Of a DNA stretch of 64,000 bases, positions 35,137 to 43,878 are shown piece after piece. The translations under genes and the position numbers were made by a program. The notes beneath the pieces are model-generated. The model saw only the letters and a program-made list of their open reading frames with translations, made no database searches and was not told where the DNA came from. The DNA is from Vicinamibacteria bacterium (GTDB taxonomy: Bacteria > Acidobacteriota > Vicinamibacteria > Fen-336): NCBI GenBank assembly GCA_023701125.1, contig JAMPXO010000002.1, forward strand, positions 41,351 through 105,350, given 5' to 3'. How positions within the stretch are numbered: position 1 is the first letter of the stretch; each line of letters opens with the position of its first letter.

Positions 35137-35163
35137 CCTCCGCGAGATCTTGTTCAGCGGAGG
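35137..35163 (+). promoter_or_regulatory. Hairpin masking the catalase-family RBS
   Basis: CCTCCGC and GCGGAGG, 7-base arms with a 13-base loop. The right arm contains the Shine-Dalgarno GGAGG of the gene starting at 35170, so the folded mRNA would hide it. Confidence 0.4.
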
Positions 35164-35169
35164 GTCGGC

Positions 35170-36342
35170 ATGCGGAAGGCTATCGTGGTGCTCGTCCTGG
35201 TCGCCGTGGCGGCGTGGATCCACCTCAACAGTCGAGTGCCCGTCGAGAGTGGCGAGGGCGCCGATCGCGCGACCCGCGAAGTGGAGATCGACGCGCAGCT
35301 GGGCGAATCCAGGTGGCCAGGCGAGGCCGACGCCGCCGACTCCATTGCGAGCCTGATCGGAGGCTCCCTCGAGAAGACGTATCCGCCCGAGAAGCGGCCC
35401 GTCAGGAGAGACGCGCATCCCAAGGCGCATGGCTGCGTGCGCGCGTCGTTCGCGGTGAACGCTGAGCTCCCGGAGAACCTGGCCCAGGGAGCCTTCGTTC
35501 CCGGCAAGGCCTACGCCGCATGGATCCGCTTTTCCAACGGCGCCTCGGATCCAGCCCGCGACGACGCCAAGGGCGATGCCCGTGGCATGGCCATCAAGTT
35601 GATGGGCGTGCCCGGGACCAAGCTGCTCCCTGAAGAGAGGGATGCCGGGACGCAGGACTTCATCATGATCAATCACCCCGTGTTCTTCATCGACGATCCG
35701 CAGCAATACCTGACGTTGGTCAAGAGAGGGAGCAGTTCGAATCCGGTGGTGCGGCTGACCGCCCCCTTCGCCCTCGGGCTCGAGGGAGCGCTGATCGCCC
35801 GGACCGTGGCCAGCAAGAAGATCGAGAACCCGCTGTACACCCGCTTCTGGTCCATGGTTCCCTACCGCCTCGGCGACGACGCCCACAAGCAGGCGATCAA
35901 GTTCTCGGCCCGGCCGTGTGTCCCGCACGCCAACGACCGAATCCCCTCCGACGCCGGTCCGAACTACCTGCGGGAGGCCATGGCGAAGACCCTCGCCGCG
36001 GGCGAAGCCTGCTTCGACTTCCTGGTCCAGCCACGACAGTCGGCGGCGATGAAAGTCGAGGACTCGAAGACGGAGTGGATGGAGTCCGCGGCGCCCTTCA
36101 TCAAGGTGGCGACGATCACGATTCCCGGCCAGGACTTCGGTTCAGTGGCCCAGGACGAGTTCTGCGAGAACCTCTCCTTCACTCCGTGGCATGCGTTGCC
36201 CGAGCACCGGCCCCTGGGCGGGGTCAATCGAGTGCGACGCATCGTCTACGAACAAGTCAGCATGCTCCGCCACGCCGCGAATCGAGTCCCCCGGAAGGAG
36301 CCCACGGGCGAGGAGTTCCCTCTGGGCGCGACTCGCCGGTAG
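35170..36342 (+). CDS. Catalase-family (heme) protein, membrane-anchored
   Basis: Encodes 390 residues with an N-terminal signal anchor (AIVVLVLVAVAAWIHL). The body is a catalase-fold protein of the catalase-family type: HPKAHGCVRASF carries the distal His, AWIRFSNGASDPARDD the adjoining conserved strand, DFIMINHPVFFIDD, and ALPEHRPLGGVNRVRRIVYEQVS near the C terminus. Such proteins are heme peroxidase or lipid-hydroperoxide enzymes rather than true catalases; the reaction here is not established. GGAGGG precedes the ATG. It stands alone on the plus strand, 46 bp before lemA. Confidence 0.8.
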   Translation: MRKAIVVLVLVAVAAWIHLNSRVPVESGEGADRATREVEIDAQLGESRWPGEADAADSIASLIGGSLEKTYPPEKRPVRRDAHPKAHGCVRASFAVNAELPENLAQGAFVPGKAYAAWIRFSNGASDPARDDAKGDARGMAIKLMGVPGTKLLPEERDAGTQDFIMINHPVFFIDDPQQYLTLVKRGSSSNPVVRLTAPFALGLEGALIARTVASKKIENPLYTRFWSMVPYRLGDDAHKQAIKFSARPCVPHANDRIPSDAGPNYLREAMAKTLAAGEACFDFLVQPRQSAAMKVEDSKTEWMESAAPFIKVATITIPGQDFGSVAQDEFCENLSFTPWHALPEHRPLGGVNRVRRIVYEQVSMLRHAANRVPRKEPTGEEFPLGATRR

Positions 36343-36388
36343 CCCATGGCTCGGCGCTTGCAATGGTCCCGGGGAGCGGAGGTAGGGC

Positions 36389-36988
36389 ATGGGTAAATGG
36401 GCGATCGGCTGCGGCGCGGCTCTCCTGGTCGTGGCGCTCGTCGTGGGCATGGCCGTGGCCGGTGGATACAACAGCCTGGTCGGCCTGGATCAGGCGGTCC
36501 AGGCCCAGTGGGGACAGGTCGAGAACGTCTACCAGCGGCGGGCCGATCTCATTCCCAATCTCGTCGAGACCGTGAAGGGCGCCGCCGCGTTCGAGAAGGA
36601 CACCTTCGTGGCCGTGGCCGAGGCTCGCGCGCGAGTCGGACAGGCCGCGGGCCAGAACGCCCCGAACGACCCCGCCGCGTTCGAGAAGTTCCAGCAGGCT
36701 CAGGACGGTCTGTCGTCGGCTCTCTCGCGCCTGATGGTCGTGGTCGAGAAGTACCCGGACCTCAAGGCCACGGCGAACTTCCGGGACCTCCAGGCGCAGT
36801 TGGAGGGCACGGAGAACCGGATCACCGTCGAACGCATGCGCTTCAACGAGAAGGCGCAGGCATTCAACACCCGGCGGCAGAGTTTTCCGACGGTCCTGAT
36901 CGCCGGCTTCTTCGGCGACCGCTTCCGCGAGAAGGTCTACTTCAAGGCCCAGGCGGGAGCCGATACCGCACCGAAAGTGAGCTTCTGA
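36389..36988 (+). CDS. lemA: LemA family protein
   Basis: A 199-residue protein with one N-terminal membrane helix and a four-helix bundle outside. The LemA signature is clear: YNSLVGLDQAVQAQWGQVENVYQRRADLIPNLVETVKG and later ENRITVERMRFNEKAQAFN. It is followed by two TPM-domain genes, the usual lemA-TPM arrangement, probably a membrane quality-control or stress module. Confidence 0.95.
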   Translation: MGKWAIGCGAALLVVALVVGMAVAGGYNSLVGLDQAVQAQWGQVENVYQRRADLIPNLVETVKGAAAFEKDTFVAVAEARARVGQAAGQNAPNDPAAFEKFQQAQDGLSSALSRLMVVVEKYPDLKATANFRDLQAQLEGTENRITVERMRFNEKAQAFNTRRQSFPTVLIAGFFGDRFREKVYFKAQAGADTAPKVSF

Positions 36989-36992
36989 GCGT

Positions 36993-37751
36993 GTGACGCG
37001 CCCATTCGCCGCCGCGCTCGCCCGCCTGCTGTTCGCGGGCGCGGCGGTCGTGGCGTGCGGCGCGCGTGCCGAGGCGCCGCCGACGCCGACGCGGTGGGTC
37101 ACCGATTCCGCCGGGTTCCTGGCCGAAGCCACCCGACAGGACCTCGATGGCCAACTCGAGACCTACCAGCGGCAGGCCGGCCACCATGTGCTGGTCTGGA
37201 TCGGCCGCACGACCGGCGACGTGCCGCTCGAGGACTTCACCGTCCGGGCGTTCGCCGCCTGGCAGGTGGGCCGCAAGGGCCTCGACGACGGCCTCGTCCT
37301 CTTCGTGTTCGCGGACGACCGCAAGGTTCGGGTCGAGGTGGGTTACGGGCTCGAAGGCCAGGTGCCCGACGCGATCGCCTCGCGAATCATTCGCGAGACG
37401 ATCCTCCCCCTCATCCAGGCGGGCGATCGCGACCGAGCGATCCGCTCGGGCGTCGCCGCCCTCCTCGCGGCCATTGAAGGCGCGGACGGGGCGGTTCCCG
37501 ATTCCGCCGTCGGCCCGCTGCCCGCCCGTGGGTCGCCCGCCCGAGAGCCAGGCCCCATGGGGCTCGGGCAAAAGGTGGTCCTCGTTCTGGCCGCGCTCGC
37601 CTTCCTGGTGCTGTTCGCCACCAACCCTTCGCTCGCCCTGTACCTGCTCTTCAGCCTCCTCTCGGGCGGGCGGGGTGGGGGTGGAGGTGGTGGCGGGTAC
37701 TCCGGCGGGGGTGGCCGTTCCGGCGGCGGCGGCGCCTCGGGATCATGGTGA
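36993..37751 (+). CDS. TPM-domain protein with Gly-rich tail
   Basis: Encodes 252 residues: signal peptide, TPM domain (VTDSAGFLAEATRQDLDGQL, GHHVLVWIGRTTGD, KGLDDGLVLFVFADDRKVRVEVGYGLEG), one membrane helix near 195-220, and a tail of Gly/Ser (GGGGGGGYSGGGGRSGGGG). This is the YgcG-type protein that pairs with LemA. GTG start 4 bp after the lemA stop. Confidence 0.93.
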   Translation: MTRPFAAALARLLFAGAAVVACGARAEAPPTPTRWVTDSAGFLAEATRQDLDGQLETYQRQAGHHVLVWIGRTTGDVPLEDFTVRAFAAWQVGRKGLDDGLVLFVFADDRKVRVEVGYGLEGQVPDAIASRIIRETILPLIQAGDRDRAIRSGVAALLAAIEGADGAVPDSAVGPLPARGSPAREPGPMGLGQKVVLVLAALAFLVLFATNPSLALYLLFSLLSGGRGGGGGGGGYSGGGGRSGGGGASGSW

Positions 37752-37758
37752 GGACGCG

Positions 37759-38229
37759 ATGAGACCGAGGTTCATGACACGCGCGGGATTGCTGCGCGCG
37801 ATCGACTCCGAGCGGCTCGAAGAAGCCATCCGGCAGGCTGAGCGGCGGACCTCCGGGGAGATCCGCGTGTCCGTGTCCCGCTTCTTCTGGGGAGATGTTC
37901 GGCGGGTGGCGGAGCGCGCCTTCGCGCGCCTGGGCATGACGGCCACCCGCGACCGCAACGGGGTCCTGTTCTTCATCGTCCCCTCGCGCCGGCGTTTCGT
38001 CGTCCTCGGCGATGAAGGCATCCATGCGAAGGTCGGCCAGGAGTTCTGGGAACGAGTCGCGGCGGCGGTGTCCGAGCACCTCCACAACGGAGACTTCACC
38101 CTCGGCCTCGAGCAGGGGATCCTGACGGTCAGCGAGCAACTGGCCCTCCACTTCCCCTTCGATCGCGCGACCGACGCCAACGAGCTCTCGGACCAGGTCG
38201 ACTTCGGCGGCGGGTCAAAGCCCCGCTAA
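37759..38229 (+). CDS. Second TPM-domain protein, soluble
   Basis: A 156-residue protein with a single TPM domain (AEFITRAGLL-like start, then RRTSGEIRVSVSRFFWGDVRRVAERAF, RDRNGVLFFIVPSRRRFVVLGDEGIHAKVG). No signal peptide, so cytoplasmic face. Seven bases after the previous stop; it completes a lemA-TPM-TPM operon. Confidence 0.9.
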   Translation: MRPRFMTRAGLLRAIDSERLEEAIRQAERRTSGEIRVSVSRFFWGDVRRVAERAFARLGMTATRDRNGVLFFIVPSRRRFVVLGDEGIHAKVGQEFWERVAAAVSEHLHNGDFTLGLEQGILTVSEQLALHFPFDRATDANELSDQVDFGGGSKPR

Positions 38230-38268
38230 GAGGGTCGGGGCGGCTTCAGTCTTGCAATAGGTGCGGGC

Positions 38269-38358
38269 ATGCCGAACTGGGTCCAGCTCCTGCTCATCCT
38301 GGTCGTCTGGTGGGGCCTCCAGGCCTATGTCCTTCCGAGATTCGGCGTTCCCACCTGA
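38269..38358 (+). CDS. 29-residue membrane miniprotein
   Basis: ATG 38269 opens MPNWVQLLLILVVWWGLQAY and then VLPRFGVPT before TGA. One hydrophobic helix, then a short basic tail. The composition is far from shadow sequence and the position, 39 bp after the TPM operon, is free of other genes. After the TGA the frame stays open for 16 codons. I do not have a family name. Confidence 0.45.
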   Translation: MPNWVQLLLILVVWWGLQAYVLPRFGVPT

Positions 38359-38398
38359 GTGGTGCCGAAGCCCCGCCGGTCGGCGGAGAGCGACAAGG

Positions 38399-39728
38399 AT
38401 GTCCGGTAGCGAACGCCACCTCACCATCCTGCGCCGAACATCCCGGCGAAGTGCTGGCGCTGGACAACGGCGACACCTTCCACGGCACCTTCGTCGCCGG
38501 GCAGTCCCGTGGCGAGGCGATGCTGCCGCTGATGAACGCCCTCGCATTCGACGCGATGACGCTGCACTGGGAGTTCGCCTACGGTCCGGCGCAGGTGCGC
38601 ACGCTCGCGGCCGGACTGGCATACCCGACGCTGGCGATCAACATCTACGACAAGGTGTCGGACCGGCTCGCCTTCGAGCCCTGTTGCGTGATCGAGCGCG
38701 GCGGCTTGCGCATCGGCATCATTGGTATCGCCTCGAACATCGTCGACAAGAGCATGCCGCCCAGCTACTCCGAAGGGGTGCGCTTCACGCTCGGCAACAG
38801 CGAACTGCCGGGCCACATCGAGAGGCTGCGCCGCGTCGACAAGGTCGACCTCGTGCTGGTGCTGTCCCACCTCGGCTTCGCGCAGGACGCCAAGCTCGCC
38901 GCCGAGGTGGCGGGAATCGACGCGCTGATCAGCGGCCACACCCACAACCGGCTCTACCGGCCGGTCTGGGTGGGCAGAACCCCGATCATCCAGTCGGGTT
39001 GTCACGGCTCGTTCGTCGGCCGGCTCGGCCTCACGGTGAACGCCGGCAAGGTGCTCGACGTGCGGCACGAACTGATCTGCGTCGACGAACAGATCGAACC
39101 CGACGCCGAGATGGCCGAGCGGGTGGAGAAGGCGGTCGCACCGCACCGTTCCTTCCTCCGCCAGGTGGTGGGACGGGTGCACAGCCCGCTCGACCGTGCG
39201 ACGTCGCTCGAAGCGTCGATGGACAACGTGCTGCTCGACGCCATCGCTGCCGCGGCCGGCACGCGCCTCGCGTTCTCCAACGGCTGGCGCTACGGCGCGC
39301 CGATCCTGCCCGGCGCCGTGACGATGGAGCACCTGTGGAACATCGTGCCCACCCATCCGCCGATCTCCACCGTCGAGCTCAGCGGCGAGGAGTTGCGCGC
39401 GATGCTCGAAGCCAACCTGGAGCGCACCTACTCGCCCGACCCGTACATGCAGATGGGCGGCTACGTCAAACGCTGCCGCGGCCTGAACCTGTACTTCAAG
39501 ATGGAGAACCCGAAAGGTCACCGCATCGAAGACCTGCTGGTCGACGGCGCGCCGCTCCAGCCGGGCCGCCTCTACCGCGCCGCGATGCTGGGCGAGCAGG
39601 GCGTGCCCATCAAGTACGGCAGCAACCGGCAGAAGATCGCGATCGATGCGATCGAGTCGCTGCAGCAGTTGTTCGCGCGCGGCCGCCGGGTGCGTGGCAG
39701 CCGGCGCGGCAGCGTGGTGGCCGCCTGA
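38399..39728 (+). pseudogene. 5'-nucleotidase/metallophosphatase with internal deletion
   Basis: ATG 38399 (AAGG before it) reads MSGSERHLTIL, the normal start of a UshA/SoxB-like enzyme, then breaks. From about 38433 a different frame reads AEHPGEVLALDNGDTFHGTF and continues as a good match to the end (FDAMTLHWEFAYG; GHTHNRLYRPV; LELSGEEL-type C-terminal domain). The missing ~55-60 codons carry the first metal ligands (DxH) of the phosphatase, and the frames differ. As written it cannot be a working enzyme unless translation begins downstream; deletion or an assembly error are both possible. Confidence 0.7.
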
Positions 39729-39823
39729 ACGGCGCATTCTACAAAGCGCGCACGTCGGGCTCCGCCCAGGGGTTCCAGCGACGAATCTGGCCTGTTTGGC
39801 GGGCGCTGGCATCGCCAGGAGGC

Positions 39824-39839
39824 TGGCACACCCCTTGCC
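39824..39839 (+). promoter_or_regulatory. Sigma-54 (-24/-12) promoter of the OmpA lipoprotein
   Basis: TGGCAC-ACCCC-TTGCC matches the consensus at all fixed positions. It lies 62 bp before the ATG at 39902. CTGGC-ATC-GCCAG immediately upstream (39807-39819) is a small inverted repeat. Confidence 0.7.
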
Positions 39840-39901
39840 TAGTTGAACCCGGCGGGATCACGGGCGGGACACACCGACCCAGTCGCCTGCGAGGAGAAAA
39901 G

Positions 39902-40570
39902 ATGAAGAGCAGGCTGATTGCCGTCGCAACAGTGGTTGCCGTGGTCACAACCGGGTGCGCGAGTTGGGGAGACAATCAGAAGAAGGGCACCGGGATCGGC
40001 GCCGCCGCCGGTGGACTGGTCGGGGCCCTGATCGGCCACAAGACCGGCTCCACCGCCCGTGGCGCGCTGATCGGCGCCGTGGTCGGGGGCGTGGGCGGCA
40101 CGCTGATCGGCAAGCGCATGGATGATCAGGCGGAGAAGCTGGCCCGCGAGCTCGAAGGCGCCCAGGTCTCGCGCGTGGGCGAAGGCATCGCCGTCACGTT
40201 CGACTCCGGGATCCTGTTCCCGTTCGACTCGTCGGAGCTGTCGTCGGATGCGAGGTCGAACCTGCGCAAGCTGGCCGACAGCCTGCAGGCCGAGGCGCAG
40301 ACCGACGTGATGATCGTCGGCCACACCGACGCCGACGGCAGCGACGCCTACAACCGCGACCTGTCGGAGCGGCGCGGGCGCGCGGCCGAGAGCTTCCTGG
40401 CCTCGATCGGCGTGGCCCCGTCGCGCCTGCGGAGCAGCGGCCGCGGCGAAGCCGAGCCGATCGCGTCGAACGACACCGACGACGGACGGCGACAGAACCG
40501 ACGCGTCGAGCTGGCGATCTACGCGAACGAAGAGTGGCGCGAAGAAGCGAAGCGGATGTCCAGTCGCTGA
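39902..40570 (+). CDS. OmpA-family lipoprotein with glycine-zipper domain
   Basis: Encodes 222 residues: lipoprotein signal ending VTTGC, glycine-zipper segment (GIGAAAGGLVGALIGHKTGS and GALIGAVVGGVGGTLIGKRM), then an OmpA C-terminal peptidoglycan-binding domain with TFDSGILFPFDSSELS, VGHTDADGSDAYNRDLSERR and GRGEAEPIASNDTDDGRRQNRRVEL. It tethers the outer membrane to peptidoglycan; the gly-zipper may insert in membrane. RBS GAGGAG. Preceded by a sigma-54 promoter. Confidence 0.95.
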   Translation: MKSRLIAVATVVAVVTTGCASWGDNQKKGTGIGAAAGGLVGALIGHKTGSTARGALIGAVVGGVGGTLIGKRMDDQAEKLARELEGAQVSRVGEGIAVTFDSGILFPFDSSELSSDARSNLRKLADSLQAEAQTDVMIVGHTDADGSDAYNRDLSERRGRAAESFLASIGVAPSRLRSSGRGEAEPIASNDTDDGRRQNRRVELAIYANEEWREEAKRMSSR

Positions 40571-40606
40571 AGGAGCCGCCCCGCGTTGTAGGGTAGGGTC
40601 ACTCGC

Positions 40607-41050
40607 GTGAAGACCCGAGCAGCCGGCTCTCCCGTCCCGGCCGCGGCGGCGGCGATTCTGGCGACCGCGGCGACGATGCTCGTCCTCGACCTGGCGTGGC
40701 TGGGAATCGTCGCCCGCGGCCTCTACAAGTCCGCGCTCGGCCACCTGATGGCGCCCGAGGCCTTCTGGCCTGCGGCCCTCCTCTTCTACCTCTTCTACGT
40801 CTCGGTGATCGCGGTCTGGGCGGTGTTCGGCACCGACGCGCCCGCCGCCGCGGCCCGGCGGGGCGCCGGGCTCGGTTTCGTGGCCTACACGACCTACGAG
40901 CTGACGAACTGGGCCGTCCTCAGGGACTGGCCGGCGTGGATCGTCCCGATCGACATCGCCTGGGGCATCGCCCTGACCGCCGTTGCCGCGCTGGCCGGGA
41001 AGCTGGCCCAGCGCGTCGTCCGGGGCCGGCCCGGAAGCTCCCGAACGTGA
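40607..41050 (+). CDS. DUF2177 membrane protein
   Basis: A 147-residue protein with four helices; MLVLDLAWLGIVARGLYKSALGHLM, AAALLFYLFYVSVI-type segment and TTYELTNWAVLRDWP are the DUF2177 signature. GTG start. Function unknown; often near lipid or envelope genes. Confidence 0.88.
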   Translation: MKTRAAGSPVPAAAAAILATAATMLVLDLAWLGIVARGLYKSALGHLMAPEAFWPAALLFYLFYVSVIAVWAVFGTDAPAAAARRGAGLGFVAYTTYELTNWAVLRDWPAWIVPIDIAWGIALTAVAALAGKLAQRVVRGRPGSSRT

Positions 41051-41075
41051 TCGGCATGTCGCAGCGCATTCACAC

Positions 41076-41105
41076 TTGACAGCCTCTTCCTTCCCTTCCT
41101 AAGCT
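41076..41105 (+). promoter_or_regulatory. Candidate sigma-70 promoter before the PAP2 gene
   Basis: TTGACA (41076-41081), 18-base spacer, TAAGCT (41100-41105). The region is CT-rich with the direct repeat TCACACTT at 41069 and 41105. The transcript would have a leader of about 95 nt. Confidence 0.4.
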
Positions 41106-41206
41106 CACACTTCTTCCCCAGACTCCACACTGAAGCGCCCTGGCTCCGAGCGCGGGCTTTCCCGACGCTCAGACTCCATGAAGGCAACGCCTCAAGGTCG
41201 GATGCA

Positions 41207-41998
41207 ATGGTGCCGGTGATGGACGCTCTCGCCGTCGGTCTCGCGAAGGGAGCCCCGTTCCGTTGGGGCATGGTCGAGGAATCGCTGAAACGACCCTACC
41301 GGGTGACAGTCCCGATGGTCGTCATCGTGATGCTCGTTCCGGTGTATCTCTTCATCCCGCGGTTCGCAGCCGGGCGGACCGTGCACTTCCCCGCGCTGCC
41401 ACTCGACTATCACATCCCGCAGCAGCCCGCATGGGTCCTCGTCTACGGATCGCTCTACCTGTTCCTGATCCTGCTGCCGGTCTTCGTCGTGCGCCATGAG
41501 GATTTGATCCGCCGGACCGTCTGCGCCTACCTGACGATCTGGATCACGGCCTACGTCTGCTTCTACGTCTATCCGACCGCCGCACCGCGCGCCGACGATA
41601 TCGTGCCCGGCGACGGCTTTCTGGCCTGGGCGCTCCGGTCCCTCTACTCCTCCGATCCGCCGTACAACTGCCTGCCTTCCCTTCACGTCGCGCACTCGTT
41701 CGTCTCGGCGCTCGCCAGCGGCCGGGTGCATCGGGGCCTCGGCATCGCCGCATCGGTCTGCGCCTTCTTCGTCGGGATCTCGACCCTCTTCACGCGGCAG
41801 CACTACATCCTCGACGTCGTCACCGGCATCGCGCTCGCGTGCCTCGCGTACAAGATCTTCCTGCACGGGGCACGTCGCGACGACGTGCCCGAGTTCGACC
41901 GACGGGTGGCTCCCGCCCTCGCTCTCGTCGTCATCGCGCTGGTCGTCGTCGGCCTCGGCTGCTTCTGGCTGCTCTACCGCCTCGGCGTCGAAGTCTGA
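41207..41998 (+). CDS. PAP2-superfamily membrane phosphatase / phosphotransferase
   Basis: A 263-residue protein with six helices. The PAP2 motifs are NCLPSLHVAHS and TRQHYILDVVTG; the first KXXXXXXRP motif is poorly conserved, as in the inositol phosphorylceramide synthase-like PAP2_3 group. It may hydrolyse or transfer a lipid phosphate head group. ATG 41207 or 41219. It is alone in its transcription unit. Confidence 0.85.
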   Translation: MVPVMDALAVGLAKGAPFRWGMVEESLKRPYRVTVPMVVIVMLVPVYLFIPRFAAGRTVHFPALPLDYHIPQQPAWVLVYGSLYLFLILLPVFVVRHEDLIRRTVCAYLTIWITAYVCFYVYPTAAPRADDIVPGDGFLAWALRSLYSSDPPYNCLPSLHVAHSFVSALASGRVHRGLGIAASVCAFFVGISTLFTRQHYILDVVTGIALACLAYKIFLHGARRDDVPEFDRRVAPALALVVIALVVVGLGCFWLLYRLGVEV

Positions 41999-42047
41999 CG
42001 ACGGTCGCCGCCGCATATGAACGTCAGGCCAAGCGCTGAGGTCTCTC

Positions 42048-42599
42048 ATGAACGCGCCAACTCGCAGACTTCTAATCCGCTCCGCCGTCCTCACGATGTC
42101 GGCGGCTGTCCTGGCCTCCGGGTGTGCGTCCTTACGTCAAGGGTCGGGCACGCCTCCGGGGAGGTTGCCTGACAAGGAGTTCACACACCCGCCGAAGCAG
42201 GCGCACGACCCGACCGCCCTCCATTTCGAGTTGGACCAGCTCGAGCACTTCTACCGCGTGCCGGGCGAGTTCGGACACCGCCTGATCGGCGACCAGTACG
42301 GCTTCGAAGCGCTCTCGTTCATCATCACCGAGACCCACCCCGGCGGCGGTCCCTTGCTCCACGTGCACGACGTGGAAGAGGCACACGTACTGCTCGAAGG
42401 CAGCGCCCAGTACCGGATCGGCGACAAGACGTTCACCGTCCAGGCGCCATACGTGGCGAAGGTGCCGGCGGGTGTGCCCCACACATTCCTGAACGTCGGG
42501 ACCAGGCCCTTCAACCTCGTCGCGGTGTTCGCGTCGAAGCGGCACAACTCGAGGAGGCTCGGCCCGAATCCGCTGGTGACCACGGCACCAGGGAAATAG
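42048..42599 (+). CDS. Cupin-domain lipoprotein
   Basis: Encodes 183 residues. A lipoprotein/Tat-like signal (RRLLIRSAVLTMSAAVLASGC) precedes a cupin barrel: GGGPLLHVHDVEEAHVLLEGSAQYRIG holds the first metal motif with its two His and Glu, and VPHTFLNVG the last His. The metal ligands are complete. Probably a small-molecule binder or dioxygenase on the envelope. Confidence 0.85.
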   Translation: MNAPTRRLLIRSAVLTMSAAVLASGCASLRQGSGTPPGRLPDKEFTHPPKQAHDPTALHFELDQLEHFYRVPGEFGHRLIGDQYGFEALSFIITETHPGGGPLLHVHDVEEAHVLLEGSAQYRIGDKTFTVQAPYVAKVPAGVPHTFLNVGTRPFNLVAVFASKRHNSRRLGPNPLVTTAPGK

Positions 42600-42641
42600 G
42601 CACCGTACCGGCGCGCGACGGCGGGCTGACGGCCGGACGAG

Positions 42642-43079
42642 TCAGGCGCCGTCGCGGCTGACGATCGCGGCGCTCGCCATCAACTCTTCGAGCAGCGCGA
42701 GGGCGGCCTTGCCGCTCATCCGGAACGGGTCGAGGACCGGCGTTTCCGAGAACCTGAGGACGGTTCCGCGGTTGACCCGGTTCAGGTTCACGTTGCCCAT
42801 CCGCCAGGTCGCGAAGCACCGCTCTTCGATCTCGGCGTAGTGGAGGAGGGTGACGTCCTGGTGGCGCGGGTCGCGCAGGATGCGGCCGTACAACTCGTTC
42901 ACCGCAGCGCGTCCTCCCTCGAGCACCTGGAGGAAGACGTTTCCCTCGGAGGATGTGCAGAGGATGCCGGTGACGCCGTGCGCGGCGTTGTACTCGTGGG
43001 CCTTCTCGAGGATCGAGGCGACGAGCGCGTCGTCGACCGGGGCCATGGCGCGGCTGGCGTAGAGGAGGCGGACGAGCAT
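42642..43079 (-). CDS. BLUF-domain blue-light sensor
   Basis: A 145-residue stand-alone BLUF protein that binds FAD and senses blue light. The flavin residues are Y7 in RLLYAS, N31 in HEYNAAHGVTG and Q51 in FLQVLEGG; RCFATWRMG gives the conserved Trp and Met. The loop between N31 and Q51 is two residues longer than in Slr1694. It has no output domain, so it must act on a partner. It is 12 bp downstream of folE on the same strand. Confidence 0.93.
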   Translation of the reverse strand: MLVRLLYASRAMAPVDDALVASILEKAHEYNAAHGVTGILCTSSEGNVFLQVLEGGRAAVNELYGRILRDPRHQDVTLLHYAEIEERCFATWRMGNVNLNRVNRGTVLRFSETPVLDPFRMSGKAALALLEELMASAAIVSRDGA

Positions 43080-43091
43080 CTCGATCTCTCC

Positions 43092-43820
43092 CTACTTCCG
43101 GCCCGCCAGCAGCGAGAGGAACTCGCGCCGCAGGTCGGGGTTCTTCAGGAACGAGCCGCGCATGACGCTGTTGGTCATCTTCGAGTCCGAGTCCTTCACG
43201 CCGCGCCAGTGCATGCAGTAGTGGTCGGCCTCCATCACGACGGCGAGGCCGTCGGGCTGCATCTTGTTCTGGAGCAGCTCGGCGAGCTCCGTGATCGCCT
43301 CCTCCTGGATCTGGGGCCGGGCCATCACCCACTCCACGAGCCGGGCGTACTTCGAGAGGCCGATCAGGGCGGAGTGCTCGTTCGGCATCACGCCGACCCA
43401 GACCCGGCCGATGATCGGGCAGAGGTGATGGGAGCAGGCGCTCCGCACCTTGATCGGGCCGACGATCATCAGCTCGTTCAGGCGGCCGACGTTCGGGAAC
43501 TCGGTCACCGGCGGCTGCGCCCCGTAACGCCCCGCGAAGACTTCCATCAGGTACATCTTGGCCACGCGGCGGGCCGTGTCCCGCGTGTTGTGGTCGCTCG
43601 CGGTGTCGATCACGAGCGCCTGGAGCACGCCCTCGAGCTTCTCCGCGACCTCGAGCCGGAGCTGCTCGAGCTCCCCGTCCTCGATGTAGGCGGCGATGTT
43701 GTCGTTGGCGCGGAAGCGGCCGCGCGCCTTGCGGATGCGATCCCGGATGCGGTCGGCGACGGGCGTCCTGCCGTCTGCGATCCGGCTCGCGGGCTCCACT
43801 GCCCCGGCCTGACTCGACAT
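43092..43820 (-). CDS. folE: GTP cyclohydrolase I
   Basis: A 242-residue enzyme that converts GTP to dihydroneopterin triphosphate, the first step of folate and tetrahydropterin synthesis. The zinc and catalytic motif VRSACSHHLCPIIGRVWVGVMP is intact, as are RLQIQE-type (MARPQIQEEAITELAELL) and ADHYCMHWRGVK segments. AGAGGAG lies seven bases before the ATG. It is the promoter-proximal gene of a folE-BLUF pair. Confidence 0.97.
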   Translation of the reverse strand: MSSQAGAVEPASRIADGRTPVADRIRDRIRKARGRFRANDNIAAYIEDGELEQLRLEVAEKLEGVLQALVIDTASDHNTRDTARRVAKMYLMEVFAGRYGAQPPVTEFPNVGRLNELMIVGPIKVRSACSHHLCPIIGRVWVGVMPNEHSALIGLSKYARLVEWVMARPQIQEEAITELAELLQNKMQPDGLAVVMEADHYCMHWRGVKDSDSKMTNSVMRGSFLKNPDLRREFLSLLAGRK

Positions 43821-43878
43821 GGGCACGCTCTCCTCTGGAAACAGGCTAGCACGCGCCCACCCTGCGCTAGAGTGGGGC

